Positions 24,262 through 32,507 of a stretch of 43,881 nt of DNA are shown piece after piece. Source of the DNA: Burkholderiaceae bacterium. GTDB taxonomy: Bacteria; Pseudomonadota; Gammaproteobacteria; Burkholderiales; Burkholderiaceae_C. The notes under the pieces were generated by a model. It worked only from the letters and a program-made list of their open reading frames with translations. It was not told the origin of the DNA and did not search any database. Each line of letters opens with the position of its first letter. Within the stretch, counting starts at the first letter, position 1. The position numbers and the translations under genes are program-made. The stretch covers positions 1-43,881 of the forward strand of contig JAKOND010000215.1 in the NCBI GenBank assembly GCA_022702125.1, in the 5' to 3' direction.

Positions 24262-24583
24262 GCTGCCCGCTCTGAAGCGGCCGCGGCGCTCCGGGCGATA
24301 TGCGGCCCGGGGACCGCCCGGGGCCGGCCATCGCCGAGTCGCCCCCCTGCCGGTGACCGCCGGCAGCGGCCGCTGCGAACCGGGCCTCCGTTTCTCGCCC
24401 TCCGCCTTCGCGACATGACGACCGATCGGGCCTCGCGCGTCTCCTCGCGCAAATCCCGCGGCAGCGGCATGCGGAATCCTCGTGTTTCCCCTGCGCCCCC
24501 CGCATTGAAGACAATAGCGGCCGCACGGCCCGGCGTTCGCCCGGGCCAACCGCCCGTTGCGCCCCCGTGGCGACCCATTGCCC
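24262..24583. other. Intergenic region before the DUF2760/Hsp70 operon
   Basis: 322 bases without a supported gene. A hairpin CTGCCGG (24347-24353) / CCGGCAG (24360-24366) with a 6-base loop may end the upstream transcript, but it has no U tract. Closer to the DUF2760 start, the stretch TTGAAGACAATAG (24515-24527) is the only AT-rich part and probably belongs to the promoter. I could not find a convincing heat-shock (sigma32) promoter. Confidence 0.4.
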
Positions 24584-25159
24584 ATGACCGAACCACAAGC
24601 CCTTCCCTTCCTTTCCCGCCTGTCCCTCGCCATCGGCAGCTTCTTCGCGCTGCTGGGCGACGGCCACCTGGCCGCGCGCGTGCAGGCGCTGCGCAACGGC
24701 GCGCCGCTGGCCAGCGAGGTGCCGCCGCCCGCGCCCGTACGGACGCCGCCACCGCCGCCGCCCCCCGTGCGCGCGACCGCCGACGTCGACGCCGCCCTGC
24801 AGCTGCTGGCGCTGCTGCAGCGCGAATCGCGCTTCGTCGACTTCCTGCAGGAAGACATCGCGGCCTACTCCGATGCCGATGTGGGCGGCGCGGCGCGTCT
24901 GCTGCACGGCGGCGCGCGCAAGGTGCTCCAGGACGCCTTCGACCTCGAAGCCGTGCGTGCCGAAGCCGAAGGCAGCCGCCTGACGCTGCCTGCCGGCTTC
25001 GACGCCGCCGCCGTGCGCGTGACCGGCAACGTGGTCGGCCAGCCGCCGTTCACGGGCACGCTGCAGCACAAGGGCTGGCGCGCCACGGCCGTGCGGCTGC
25101 CGGCGCTGACCGAAGGACACGACACGCGCGTGATCGCACCGGCGGAGGTGGAGCTGTGA
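24584..25159 (+). CDS. DUF2760 domain-containing protein
   Basis: A 191-residue protein. The N-terminus (LPFLSRLSLAIGSFFALLGD) is weakly hydrophobic, a Pro-rich linker (PPPAPVRTPPPPPPP) follows, and the DUF2760 core covers the last 130 residues: ALQLLALLQRESRFVDFLQEDI, HGGARKVLQDAF, GNVVGQPPFTGTLQHKGW and HDTRVIAPAEVEL. The family is encoded next to atypical Hsp70 genes, as here (55 bases to the next start). Its role is unknown; a nucleotide-exchange, substrate-adaptor or membrane-anchor role for the two Hsp70 proteins is inference. ATG 24584 was chosen because the upstream codons are not protein-like. Confidence 0.82.
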   Translation: MTEPQALPFLSRLSLAIGSFFALLGDGHLAARVQALRNGAPLASEVPPPAPVRTPPPPPPPVRATADVDAALQLLALLQRESRFVDFLQEDIAAYSDADVGGAARLLHGGARKVLQDAFDLEAVRAEAEGSRLTLPAGFDAAAVRVTGNVVGQPPFTGTLQHKGWRATAVRLPALTEGHDTRVIAPAEVEL

Positions 25160-25214
25160 GCGCCGCCCGTCCACCCGCAGGCGCCTTCGCAGCGCGCAGC
25201 CCGGAGGTTTCCGC

Positions 25215-27041
25215 ATGAGCCGCTACGCCATCGGCATCGACCTGGGCACCACGCACAGCGCGCTGTCCTGGGTCGACCTGCAGACCGAGGGCGCATTGCC
25301 CGAGATCCTGCCCGTCGCCCAGCAGAGCGGCCCCGGCGCGGTGCAGGACTTCGCCCTGCTGCCCTCCTTCCTCTACCTGCCGCACGCCAGCGAGTTCGCC
25401 GCCGGCGACCTCGCCCTGCCCTGGAACGCCGCGCCCGAGCGCATCACCGGCGAATGGGCGCGCAGCCATGGCGCGCTGACGCCGATCCGCCTGGTCTCCA
25501 GCGCCAAGAGCTGGCTCGGCCATGCCGGCGTGGACCGGCGCGCCGGCATCCTGCCGGCCGATGCGCCGGCCGAGGTCGAGCGCATCTCCCCGCTCGCCGC
25601 CAGCACGCACTACCTGCGGCACCTGCGCGACGCCTGGAACCACCGCCACCCCGAGGCGCCGTTCGACCAGCAGGCCGTCACGGTCACCATTCCCGCGTCG
25701 TTCGACCCGGCCGCGCGCGAACTGACGGCCGAGGCGGCCCAGGCCGCCGGCTACCGGGGCATCACGCTGCTGGAGGAACCCCAGGCCGCGCTGTACAGCT
25801 GGATCGCCGGCAGCGCCGGGGACTGGCGCAAGCAGGTCCGGGTCGGCGACGTGATCCTGGTCGTCGACGTGGGCGGCGGCACCAGCGACTTCTCGCTGAT
25901 CGCCGTGACCGAGGACGCCGGCAACCTGCAGCTCCACCGCGTGGCCGTGGGCGAGCACATCCTGCTGGGCGGCGACAACATGGACCTCGCGTTGGCCCAT
26001 GGCGTGGCGCGCGGCCTGGCCGCCGAAGGCCGGCAGCTGGACCCCTGGCAGATGCGCGCGCTGACGTACGCCTGCCGCCTGGCCAAGGAGCAGCTGCTCG
26101 GCGACGCCGACCTGCCGGGCGTGCCGCTCGTCGTGCCCAGCCGGGGCTCGAAGCTCATCGGCGGCGCTATCAAGACGGAACTGAAGCGCGAACTGCTGAC
26201 CGCCCTGCTGCTCGAAGGCTTCTTCCCGGCCGTGGAGAGCAGTGCCCGGCCCGTCGCCCGGCCACGCGCCGGCCTCACGCAGATCGGCCTGCCCTACGCG
26301 CAGGACGCCGCCGTCACGCGCCACCTGGCCGCGCTGCTGGGCCGGCAGGTCGACGCCACAGCGCAGCTGGCGGGCTTCGCGCCGCCCGAGGGCGCCAGCT
26401 TCCTGCATCCCACGGCCGTGCTGTTCAACGGCGGCGTGTTCAAGTCCGAACTGCTGGCCGAGCGCGTGCTGTCCACCCTGAACGCCTGGCTGGCCGCCGA
26501 CGGCGCGCCCGCCGCGCGGCTGCTGCAGGGCGCCGACATGGACCATGCCGTGGCGCGCGGCGCGGCTTACTACGGCCAAGTGCGCCAGGGCCAGGGCATC
26601 CGCATCCGCGGCGGCACGGCCCAGGCCTACTACGTGGGCATCGAGTCGAGCATGCCGGCCGTGCCGGGGCTGGAGCCGCCCGTGCAGGCGCTGTGCGTCG
26701 CGCCTTTCGGCATGGAGGAAGGCTCGGAGGCGCCGCTGCCGCCGCAGCAGCTAGGCCTGGTGGTCGGCGAATCGGTGCGCTTCCGATTCTTCGGATCGTC
26801 CGTGCGGCGCGAGGACCGGCCCGGCACGCTGCTGGACTTCTGGTCGCCCGAGGAGCTGCAGGAACTCGCGCAGATCGAGGCCACGCTCCCGGCCGAGGGC
26901 CGTGCCGCGGGCGAGGTCGTGCCGGTGCAGCTGCGCGCGCGGGTGACCGACATCGGCACGCTGGAGCTGCTGGCGCATGCGAGTGAAGGGGCGGCGGGCG
27001 GCGCGCACTGGAAGGTGGAGTTCGACGTCCGCGGCGCGTGA
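25215..27041 (+). CDS. Hsp70 family protein (first of two)
   Basis: A 608-residue protein with an Hsp70/actin-like ATPase domain: phosphate-1 loop IGIDLGTTHSA (6-16), phosphate-2 loop VDVGGGTSDFS (217-227) and an adenosine-type motif around LFNGGVFKSELL. SSAKSWLGHAGVDR and EEPQAALYSW are shared with its neighbour. The C-terminal 120 residues form a short beta-rich part ending in THxxVEFD-like sequence rather than a full DnaK substrate domain with lid. It is not DnaK, HscA or HscC. The stop overlaps the next gene (TGATG), so the two Hsp70 proteins are made together, probably as partners. Confidence 0.85.
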   Translation: MSRYAIGIDLGTTHSALSWVDLQTEGALPEILPVAQQSGPGAVQDFALLPSFLYLPHASEFAAGDLALPWNAAPERITGEWARSHGALTPIRLVSSAKSWLGHAGVDRRAGILPADAPAEVERISPLAASTHYLRHLRDAWNHRHPEAPFDQQAVTVTIPASFDPAARELTAEAAQAAGYRGITLLEEPQAALYSWIAGSAGDWRKQVRVGDVILVVDVGGGTSDFSLIAVTEDAGNLQLHRVAVGEHILLGGDNMDLALAHGVARGLAAEGRQLDPWQMRALTYACRLAKEQLLGDADLPGVPLVVPSRGSKLIGGAIKTELKRELLTALLLEGFFPAVESSARPVARPRAGLTQIGLPYAQDAAVTRHLAALLGRQVDATAQLAGFAPPEGASFLHPTAVLFNGGVFKSELLAERVLSTLNAWLAADGAPAARLLQGADMDHAVARGAAYYGQVRQGQGIRIRGGTAQAYYVGIESSMPAVPGLEPPVQALCVAPFGMEEGSEAPLPPQQLGLVVGESVRFRFFGSSVRREDRPGTLLDFWSPEELQELAQIEATLPAEGRAAGEVVPVQLRARVTDIGTLELLAHASEGAAGGAHWKVEFDVRGA

Positions 27042-29791
27042 TGGCCGCCGCCTTCCGCATCGGCATCGACCTGGGCACGACCCACACCGTGCTGGCGTTC
27101 GCGCCGGTCGTCGAGGACGACATCCAGGTCTTCGCGGTCCCGCAGAGCGTCGCGGCCGGCGAGGTCGCGCCGCGGCCCCTGCTGCCGTCGCTGCGTTTCC
27201 ATGCGGCCGAAGGCGCGCTGGCGGCGGCCGACCTGCCCTTGCCCTGGCCTTCGGACGAGCCGGCCATCCTCGGCGCCTTCGCGCGCGAACTGGGCCAGCA
27301 GACGCCGGGCCGGCTGGTGGCCAGCGCCAAGAGCTGGCTGTCGCACCCCGCGGTCGACCGCACCGCCGCCATCCTGCCCTGGGGCGCGCCGGACGAGGTG
27401 CCCAAGGTCTCCCCGCTGGAGGCCAGCGCCAGCTACCTGCGCCACCTGCGCCGGGCCTGGGACCGGGCCCACCCCGGGGCGCCGCTCGCGCAGCAGGCCA
27501 CCGTGCTCACGGTGCCCGCCTCGTTCGACGACGGCGCGCGCCAGCTGACCCTGCAGGCCGCCGCACTGGCCGGCCTGGGCGCGGTCCATCTGATCGAGGA
27601 GCCGCAGGCCGCGTTCTACGACTGGGTGTTCGCCCACCGCAACGATCTGGCGCGGCAGCTGGCCGGCACGCGGCGACTGCTCGTGGTCGACGTGGGCGGC
27701 GGCACCACCGACCTCACCCTGATCGAGGTCGCGCTGGACGCGGCGGGCCGGCCGCAGCTCGCGCGCACCGGCGTGGGCGACCACCTGGTGCTGGGCGGCG
27801 ACAACATGGACCTCGCGCTCGCGCGCTGGATCGAGCCGCGCCTGTCGGGCGGGCCGTCGGGCGGGCCATCGGACCGGCAGCTCGGCGCGATCCAGCTGGC
27901 GCAGCTCACCCAGCGCTGCCGCAGCGCCAAGGAGCGCCTGCTGGCCCCGGACGGACCGGCGGAAACCACGGTCACGCTGCAGGGCGGCGGCAGCCGGCTG
28001 ATCGGCGGCGCGCGCTCGGCCCCGCTCACCCGGGCCGACGTGGACCGGCTGCTGGTCGAAGGCTTCTTCCCGCAGGTCGCGGCCGACGCCCGGCCCCGGC
28101 GCGCCCGCGGCGCCCTGGTCGAGTTCGGCCTGCCCTACGCCAGCGATGCCGCCATCACCCGCCACATCGCGGCCTTCCTGCAGCGCCAGGGCGGCGGCCT
28201 GCCCGACACGGTGCTGCTCAACGGCGGCGTGTTCCATGCGCCGGCGCTGCGCGAGCGCCTGCTGGCCACGCTGCGCGCCTGGCAGCCGGCGGGCGCCCCG
28301 CCGATCCGCCTGCTGGATACGCCCCGGCTCGACGCGGCCGTCGCGCGCGGCGCGGTCGCCTACGCCATGGCCCGCGCCGGCAGCGCGCCGCGCATCCGCA
28401 GCGGCGCCGCGCGGGCCTACTACCTCGCGCTCGAGGACGGCCAGGGCATCTGCGTGCTGCCGCACGGCACCCCCGAAGGCGAGACCGTGCGGCTCGACGC
28501 CCGGCGCTTCCGCCTGCGCCTGGGCCGCCCGGTGCGCTTCAACCTCGCCACGAGCGCCGCCGACCTGCGGCACCGCGCCGGCGACCTGGCGGCGCTGCAG
28601 GACGGCCTGCAGCGCCTGCCGCCCATCGCGACCGTGCTGGAACCCCGGGCTGGCGCGGCCGGCGAGGTGCAGGTGACGCTCGATGCCCGGATCACCGAAG
28701 TCGGCACGCTGGAAATGCACTGCGTGGCCGTGGATGGAGCCGTGGACGGGGCCGATGCGCCCCCCCAGCGCTGGGAGCTCGAATTCCAGCTGCGCGGCGA
28801 CGCGACCGCGCCCGGTGCCGACGCACCCGTCGCCGCCCATCCGCGCCTGCCCGAGGCGCTGGCCGCCATCGCCCGCGTCTACGGCGACCGGAAGCAAGCC
28901 GTGGACGCCAGGGAAGTCCGCCAGCTGCGCGCCACGCTGGAACGCCTGCTCGGCGAACGCGCCACCTGGCACGCGGCATTGCTGCGCACGCTGTTCGGCG
29001 CGCTGCTGCAGGGCGCCAGGCGCCGGCGCCGCTCGCCGCAGCACGAGCGCGCCTGGTTCAACCTGGCCGGTTTCACGCTGCGGCCGGGCTTCGGCGATCC
29101 GCTCGACGGCTGGCGCATGGAACGGATGTGGGAGCTGTTCGGCCCCGGCATCGCGCACAGCGACGACAGCCAGCAGTGGTCCGAGTGGTGGACGCTGTGG
29201 CGCCGCATCGCGGGCGGCCTGGACGCCGAGCAGCAGCAGATGGTCTACGAGGCCGTCGCCTACTACCTGCAGCCGCCCGGCGGCACCGACATCGCCGCGC
29301 CGGAGGGCCCGTCCATGCAGGCGCTCGACGAACTGCTGCGCATGGCGGCCTCGTTCGAGCGCATCCGGCCGGCCGACAAGGTGCGGTTCGGCCAGTGGCT
29401 GCTGCAGCGGCTGCGGCAGCGCCCCACCCACGAACTCTGGTGGGCGCTGGGCCGCCTGGGCGCGCGCCAGCCGCTGTACGCCAGCCTGCACCATGTGCTG
29501 CCGCCCGCCACGGCGCAGGACTGGATCGCGCAGATCGCCGCCATCGCGCCGGACTGGGCCCGCCACGAGGCCGCGGCCTTCGCCGTGGCCCAGATCGCGC
29601 GGGCCACGGGCGACCGCGCGCGCGACCTGCCGGAGGCCCTGCGCCTGCGGATCGCCGAGCAGCTGCAAGCCGCCCACGCCGCGCCGGGCTGGGCCGCGAT
29701 GGTGCGCGAAGCGACGATGCTGGATGAGGCCGACCAGCGCCGCGTGTTCGGCGAGGCCCTGCCGCCCGGCCTGGTGCTGCTGCGCGGGTGA
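27041..29791 (+). CDS. Hsp70 family protein with C-terminal DUF3731-like extension (second of two)
   Basis: A 916-residue protein. It starts with the same ATPase signatures as its neighbour, IGIDLGTTHTV (7-17) and VDVGGGTTDLT (216-226), and diverges after about residue 575. The extra 330 residues are helical and Trp/Arg-rich (ERAWFNLAGFTLRPGF, WSEWWTLWRRIAGG, HELWWALGRLGARQ, PDWARHEAAAFAVAQI), matching the DUF3731 region seen on some bacterial Hsp70 proteins. The start overlaps the previous stop by one base. The long C-terminus could be a dedicated substrate- or partner-binding module. Client unknown. Confidence 0.84.
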   Translation: MAAAFRIGIDLGTTHTVLAFAPVVEDDIQVFAVPQSVAAGEVAPRPLLPSLRFHAAEGALAAADLPLPWPSDEPAILGAFARELGQQTPGRLVASAKSWLSHPAVDRTAAILPWGAPDEVPKVSPLEASASYLRHLRRAWDRAHPGAPLAQQATVLTVPASFDDGARQLTLQAAALAGLGAVHLIEEPQAAFYDWVFAHRNDLARQLAGTRRLLVVDVGGGTTDLTLIEVALDAAGRPQLARTGVGDHLVLGGDNMDLALARWIEPRLSGGPSGGPSDRQLGAIQLAQLTQRCRSAKERLLAPDGPAETTVTLQGGGSRLIGGARSAPLTRADVDRLLVEGFFPQVAADARPRRARGALVEFGLPYASDAAITRHIAAFLQRQGGGLPDTVLLNGGVFHAPALRERLLATLRAWQPAGAPPIRLLDTPRLDAAVARGAVAYAMARAGSAPRIRSGAARAYYLALEDGQGICVLPHGTPEGETVRLDARRFRLRLGRPVRFNLATSAADLRHRAGDLAALQDGLQRLPPIATVLEPRAGAAGEVQVTLDARITEVGTLEMHCVAVDGAVDGADAPPQRWELEFQLRGDATAPGADAPVAAHPRLPEALAAIARVYGDRKQAVDAREVRQLRATLERLLGERATWHAALLRTLFGALLQGARRRRRSPQHERAWFNLAGFTLRPGFGDPLDGWRMERMWELFGPGIAHSDDSQQWSEWWTLWRRIAGGLDAEQQQMVYEAVAYYLQPPGGTDIAAPEGPSMQALDELLRMAASFERIRPADKVRFGQWLLQRLRQRPTHELWWALGRLGARQPLYASLHHVLPPATAQDWIAQIAAIAPDWARHEAAAFAVAQIARATGDRARDLPEALRLRIAEQLQAAHAAPGWAAMVREATMLDEADQRRVFGEALPPGLVLLRG

Positions 29792-29801
29792 TCCGATACG
29801 A

Positions 29802-29827
29802 CGGCCGACGCGCGCTATCGTCGGCCG
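29802..29827. terminator. Bidirectional hairpin between convergent operons
   Basis: CGGCCGACG (29802-29810) pairs with CGTCGGCCG (29819-29827), a perfect 9-bp stem with an 8-base loop, located exactly between the convergent stops at 29791 and 29831. No T tract on either side, so it may work with Rho. Confidence 0.45.
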
Positions 29828-29830
29828 CGT

Positions 29831-30511
29831 TCACAGATACCGCAGCCCGGCCTTCTCCAGCGCGCCGCGCATGCCGTACATATCGAGGCCGAGCACGCCG
29901 GCAGCGAGCCTGCCGCGCTTGTCGGCTTCCAGGGCCTCGCGCTCGCGGGCCTTGTCGAGCGTGGCGGCGGCGATGGCCCGCGGCACGCGCACCACGCCGT
30001 CGTCGTCGGCCACGACCACGTCGCCCGGCTCCACCAGCATGCCGGCGCAGACCACCGGGATGTTGACCGAGCCCAGCGTCGCCTTGACGCAGCCCTTGGC
30101 GCTGACCGTCTTGCTCCAGACCGGGAAGCCCATCCGCTGCAGGGTCCTCACGTCGCGCACCCCGGCGTCGATGACCAGCGCCCGCGCGCCGCGCGCCTGG
30201 AAGCTGGTGGCCAGCAGGTCGCCGAAGAAGCCGTCCCCGCTGGGCGCGCTCAAGGCGGCCACCACGATGTCGCCGGGACGGATCTGCTCGGCGACCACAT
30301 GCATCATCCAGTTGTCGCCCGGGTGGAGCAGCACCGTGACTGCCGTGCCGGAGACCTGCGTGCCCGGATAGATCGGGCGCATGTAGGGCGCCAGCAGGCC
30401 GACCCGGCCCATGGCCTCGTGCACCGTGGCCGAGCCGAGCGCGGCCAGCGCGTCGGCCACGGCTGCGTCGGTGCGTTCGATGTTGCGGTGGACGACGCCG
30501 AGTTCATGCAT
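29831..30511 (-). CDS. ligK: RraA-like 4-carboxy-4-hydroxy-2-oxoadipate aldolase/oxaloacetate decarboxylase
   Basis: A 226-residue RraA-fold class II aldolase. [18 protein letters not shown] contains the Arg-Asp pair that contacts the metal-bound substrate, and [16 protein letters not shown] is the family's second conserved stretch. LigK/GalC-type enzymes split 4-carboxy-4-hydroxy-2-oxoadipate into pyruvate and oxaloacetate, the last step of the gallate/protocatechuate 4,5-cleavage pathway. The start overlaps the end of ligJ by 8 bases, so the two consecutive enzymes are coupled. ATG 30511 was chosen over an upstream extension to 30574. Confidence 0.87.
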   Translation of the reverse strand: MHELGVVHRNIERTDAAVADALAALGSATVHEAMGRVGLLAPYMRPIYPGTQVSGTAVTVLLHPGDNWMMHVVAEQIRPGDIVVAALSAPSGDGFFGDLLATSFQARGARALVIDAGVRDVRTLQRMGFPVWSKTVSAKGCVKATLGSVNIPVVCAGMLVEPGDVVVADDDGVVRVPRAIAAATLDKAREREALEADKRGRLAAGVLGLDMYGMRGALEKAGLRYL

Positions 30512-31544
30512 GGTGCGTACCCTGTTCGAGGGCCTTGAGCCTGGAATCCAAGCGCGGGAACACGCGCCGGGCATTGCTTTCGTAAACCTGCCGGCGGGCA
30601 GCCTGGTCGAGCGTGCTCGCCTCGATGTAGCGCCTGGTGTCGTCGAAATGGTGGCCGGTTTCGGGATCGATGCCGCGCACCGCGCCGATCATCTCGGAGG
30701 CGAACAGCACGTTCTTCGCCGGCACGACCCGGGTCAGCAGGTCGATGCCCGGCTGGTGGTAGACGCAGGTGTCGAAGAACACGTTGCCCAGCAGGTGGTC
30801 CTCCAGCAGCGGCTTCTTCATCTCCTGCGCCAGGCCGCGGAAGCGGCCCCAGTGGTAGGGCGCCGCGCCGCCGCCGTGCGGCACGACGAAGCGCAGCGTG
30901 GGGAAGTCTTTGAACAGGTCGCCCTGCACCAGCTGCATCACTGCGGTGGTGTCGGCGTTGAGGTAGTGCGCCCCGGTGGTGTGGAAGCAGGGGTTGCAGC
31001 TGGTGCTCACATGGATCATCGCGGGGATGTCGAGCTCGACCATCTTCTCGTAGATCGGGTACCAGTGCCGGTCGGTGAGCGGCGGGCTGGTCCAGTGTCC
31101 GCCGGAGGGATCGGGGTTGAGGTTGATGCCCACGCAGCCGAGTTCGCCGACGCTGCGCTCGAGTTCGGGGATGCAGGTGGCGGGGTCGACCCCGGGGGAC
31201 TGCGGCAGCATGGCCGCGGGTGCGAATCGCCGGGGGAACAGGCCGGCGACCCGGGCGCAGAGGTCGTTGCAGATCGCGGCCCAGGCGGAGGAGACCGCGA
31301 AGTCGCCGATGTGGTGCGCCATGAAGCTCGCGCGCGGACTGAAGACGGTGAGGTCGATGCCGCGTTCGTCCATCAGCCGCAGCTGGTTGCCTTCGATGGA
31401 TTCGCGCAGTTCGTCGTCGCCGATGCGCAGTTCCGACGGGGACGGCGGCGTGGAACCGGCATGGAAAGCATCGATCTGGCGCTGGCGCCAGGCTTCGAGC
31501 GCCCTGGGGGCGGTGGTGTAGTGGCCGTGGCAGTCGATGATCAT
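30504..31544 (-). CDS. ligJ: 4-oxalomesaconate hydratase (LigJ-type amidohydrolase)
   Basis: A 346-residue amidohydrolase-superfamily TIM barrel. The metal-binding HGH is at residues 6-8 (MIIDCHGHY). [17 protein letters not shown] and [13 protein letters not shown] match LigJ-type hydratases, which are close in length (about 340 residues). The reaction hydrates 4-oxalomesaconate to 4-carboxy-4-hydroxy-2-oxoadipate. It is followed by the aldolase gene with an 8-base overlap and preceded by the ModA-like gene at 22 bases. Neighbouring gallate dioxygenase makes the assignment strong. The start is ATG 31544 because the HGH motif sits right after it; the open frame upstream is a shadow. Confidence 0.88.
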   Translation of the reverse strand: MIIDCHGHYTTAPRALEAWRQRQIDAFHAGSTPPSPSELRIGDDELRESIEGNQLRLMDERGIDLTVFSPRASFMAHHIGDFAVSSAWAAICNDLCARVAGLFPRRFAPAAMLPQSPGVDPATCIPELERSVGELGCVGINLNPDPSGGHWTSPPLTDRHWYPIYEKMVELDIPAMIHVSTSCNPCFHTTGAHYLNADTTAVMQLVQGDLFKDFPTLRFVVPHGGGAAPYHWGRFRGLAQEMKKPLLEDHLLGNVFFDTCVYHQPGIDLLTRVVPAKNVLFASEMIGAVRGIDPETGHHFDDTRRYIEASTLDQAARRQVYESNARRVFPRLDSRLKALEQGTHHA

Positions 31545-31566
31545 GGTGTCGATGGTGCGGGTGGGA

Positions 31567-32265
31567 TCAGGAAGGGATGCGGAAAGCGCCGGCCGGCTCC
31601 ATGCCTTCGCGGCGGATGGCGTCGGCGCAGGAGGCCGAGGCGAGGTGGGCGATGAACGCCCCGGCCTGCGCGGGTAGGGCGCCGGCCGTGCAGGGCGCGG
31701 CCGAGAACGCGGTGACGATCTCGCTGCCGGGCGGCATCGGCCCCAGGAGCGCGATGCCGGGCTGGTGGACGAGTTCGCTGCGCTGCTGGAAACCGAGATC
31801 GACCGCGCCCCGGGCGAGGAGTTCGCCGACCGGTACGCCCGGCGGCGCCTGGACGAGCCGGTCCTGCAGGGATCGCAGCATCCCCCACCGCGACAGCAGC
31901 GCCAGCAGGGCCTTGCCGCTGGGGCCGGTGGAATAGCCGACGGCGCGGGACGCCCGGAGCGTCTCCTGCAATTGCGCGACGGTGGCGACCCGCGGCGCCG
32001 TGCCGGCCCGGGCCGCGATGGCCACGCCGGACACGGCGATCGGCACGACGGCGCCCACGCGGCCCGAGGCCGCGAGCGTCTGCAGCGCATCGGCGGCGAG
32101 GACGGCGACGTCGAAGGCCTCGCCCGCGTCGATGCGCCGGGCCGCATCGACGCCGCCGACGGATTCGAGCCGGACCGCCTGTCCGCCGCGGTCGGTCCAC
32201 CGGGCGCGCAGCGCCTGCAGGAGTGGGCGGGTCGCCATCGAGGAAATGCATTTCAAGGCGGGCAT
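31567..32265 (-). CDS. ModA-like substrate-binding-fold protein without signal peptide
   Basis: A 232-residue protein of the molybdate-binding/extracellular solute-binding fold: LRARWTDRGGQAVRLESVGG, DAGEAFDVAVLAADALQTL, AVGYSTGPSGKALLALL and a C-terminal FIAHLASASCADAIRREGM. It begins MPALKCISSMATRPLLQALR and has no signal sequence, so it should be cytoplasmic, unlike true transport binding proteins. ATG 32265 is preferred; ATG 32370 would lie inside the operator. Similar proteins accompany LigJ/gallate genes in Comamonadaceae (from memory). A ligand-binding or enzymatic role on a pathway intermediate is possible, but nothing in the sequence proves it. Confidence 0.75.
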   Translation of the reverse strand: MPALKCISSMATRPLLQALRARWTDRGGQAVRLESVGGVDAARRIDAGEAFDVAVLAADALQTLAASGRVGAVVPIAVSGVAIAARAGTAPRVATVAQLQETLRASRAVGYSTGPSGKALLALLSRWGMLRSLQDRLVQAPPGVPVGELLARGAVDLGFQQRSELVHQPGIALLGPMPPGSEIVTAFSAAPCTAGALPAQAGAFIAHLASASCADAIRREGMEPAGAFRIPS

Positions 32266-32316
32266 GGGTCCCTGCGCGATTGTTGGTCGATGCCGCGAAC
32301 GTCCGACCGTCGGCGG

Positions 32317-32345
32317 AGCATAGATATCGAATTCGCCGCCCACAA
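32317..32345 (-). promoter_or_regulatory. Candidate promoter of the ModA-like/ligJ/ligK operon
   Basis: On the minus strand, TTGTGG (complement of 32340-32345), a 17-base spacer and TATGCT (complement of 32317-32322) form a plausible sigma70 promoter about 50 bases before the ModA-like ATG. The LysR-type palindrome at 32350-32366 ends 4 bases upstream of the -35. Confidence 0.5.
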
Positions 32346-32349
32346 GGCC

Positions 32350-32366
32350 GTTCCACCGGATGGAAC
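32350..32366. promoter_or_regulatory. LysR-type operator upstream of the ModA-like gene
   Basis: GTTCCA (32350-32355), CCGGA, TGGAAC (32361-32366) is a perfect 6-bp inverted repeat containing a T-N11-A core, directly upstream of the candidate promoter. The sequence differs from the GATAAC/GTTATC palindrome near the dioxygenase gene, so a different regulator may bind. Confidence 0.5.
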
Positions 32367-32507
32367 GCACGCCCGGTTCCGCGGTCCGCGTCGAAAACCC
32401 GGACCCGCGCCGGTCGCTCCGGCGGCATCGGCGCGCCTCCTGCCGTGCGGTCGGCGATACCTCGACCCCGGTGCCGTCGATCGGGAGGTGGGGCCCGCCT
32501 CGGCCGG

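Noticed and set aside
24262-24583. A sigma32 heat-shock promoter ahead of the DUF2760/Hsp70 operon
   Set aside because: TTGAAG occurs at 24515-24520, but no CCCCAT-type -10 box follows at the required spacing. The call cannot be supported.
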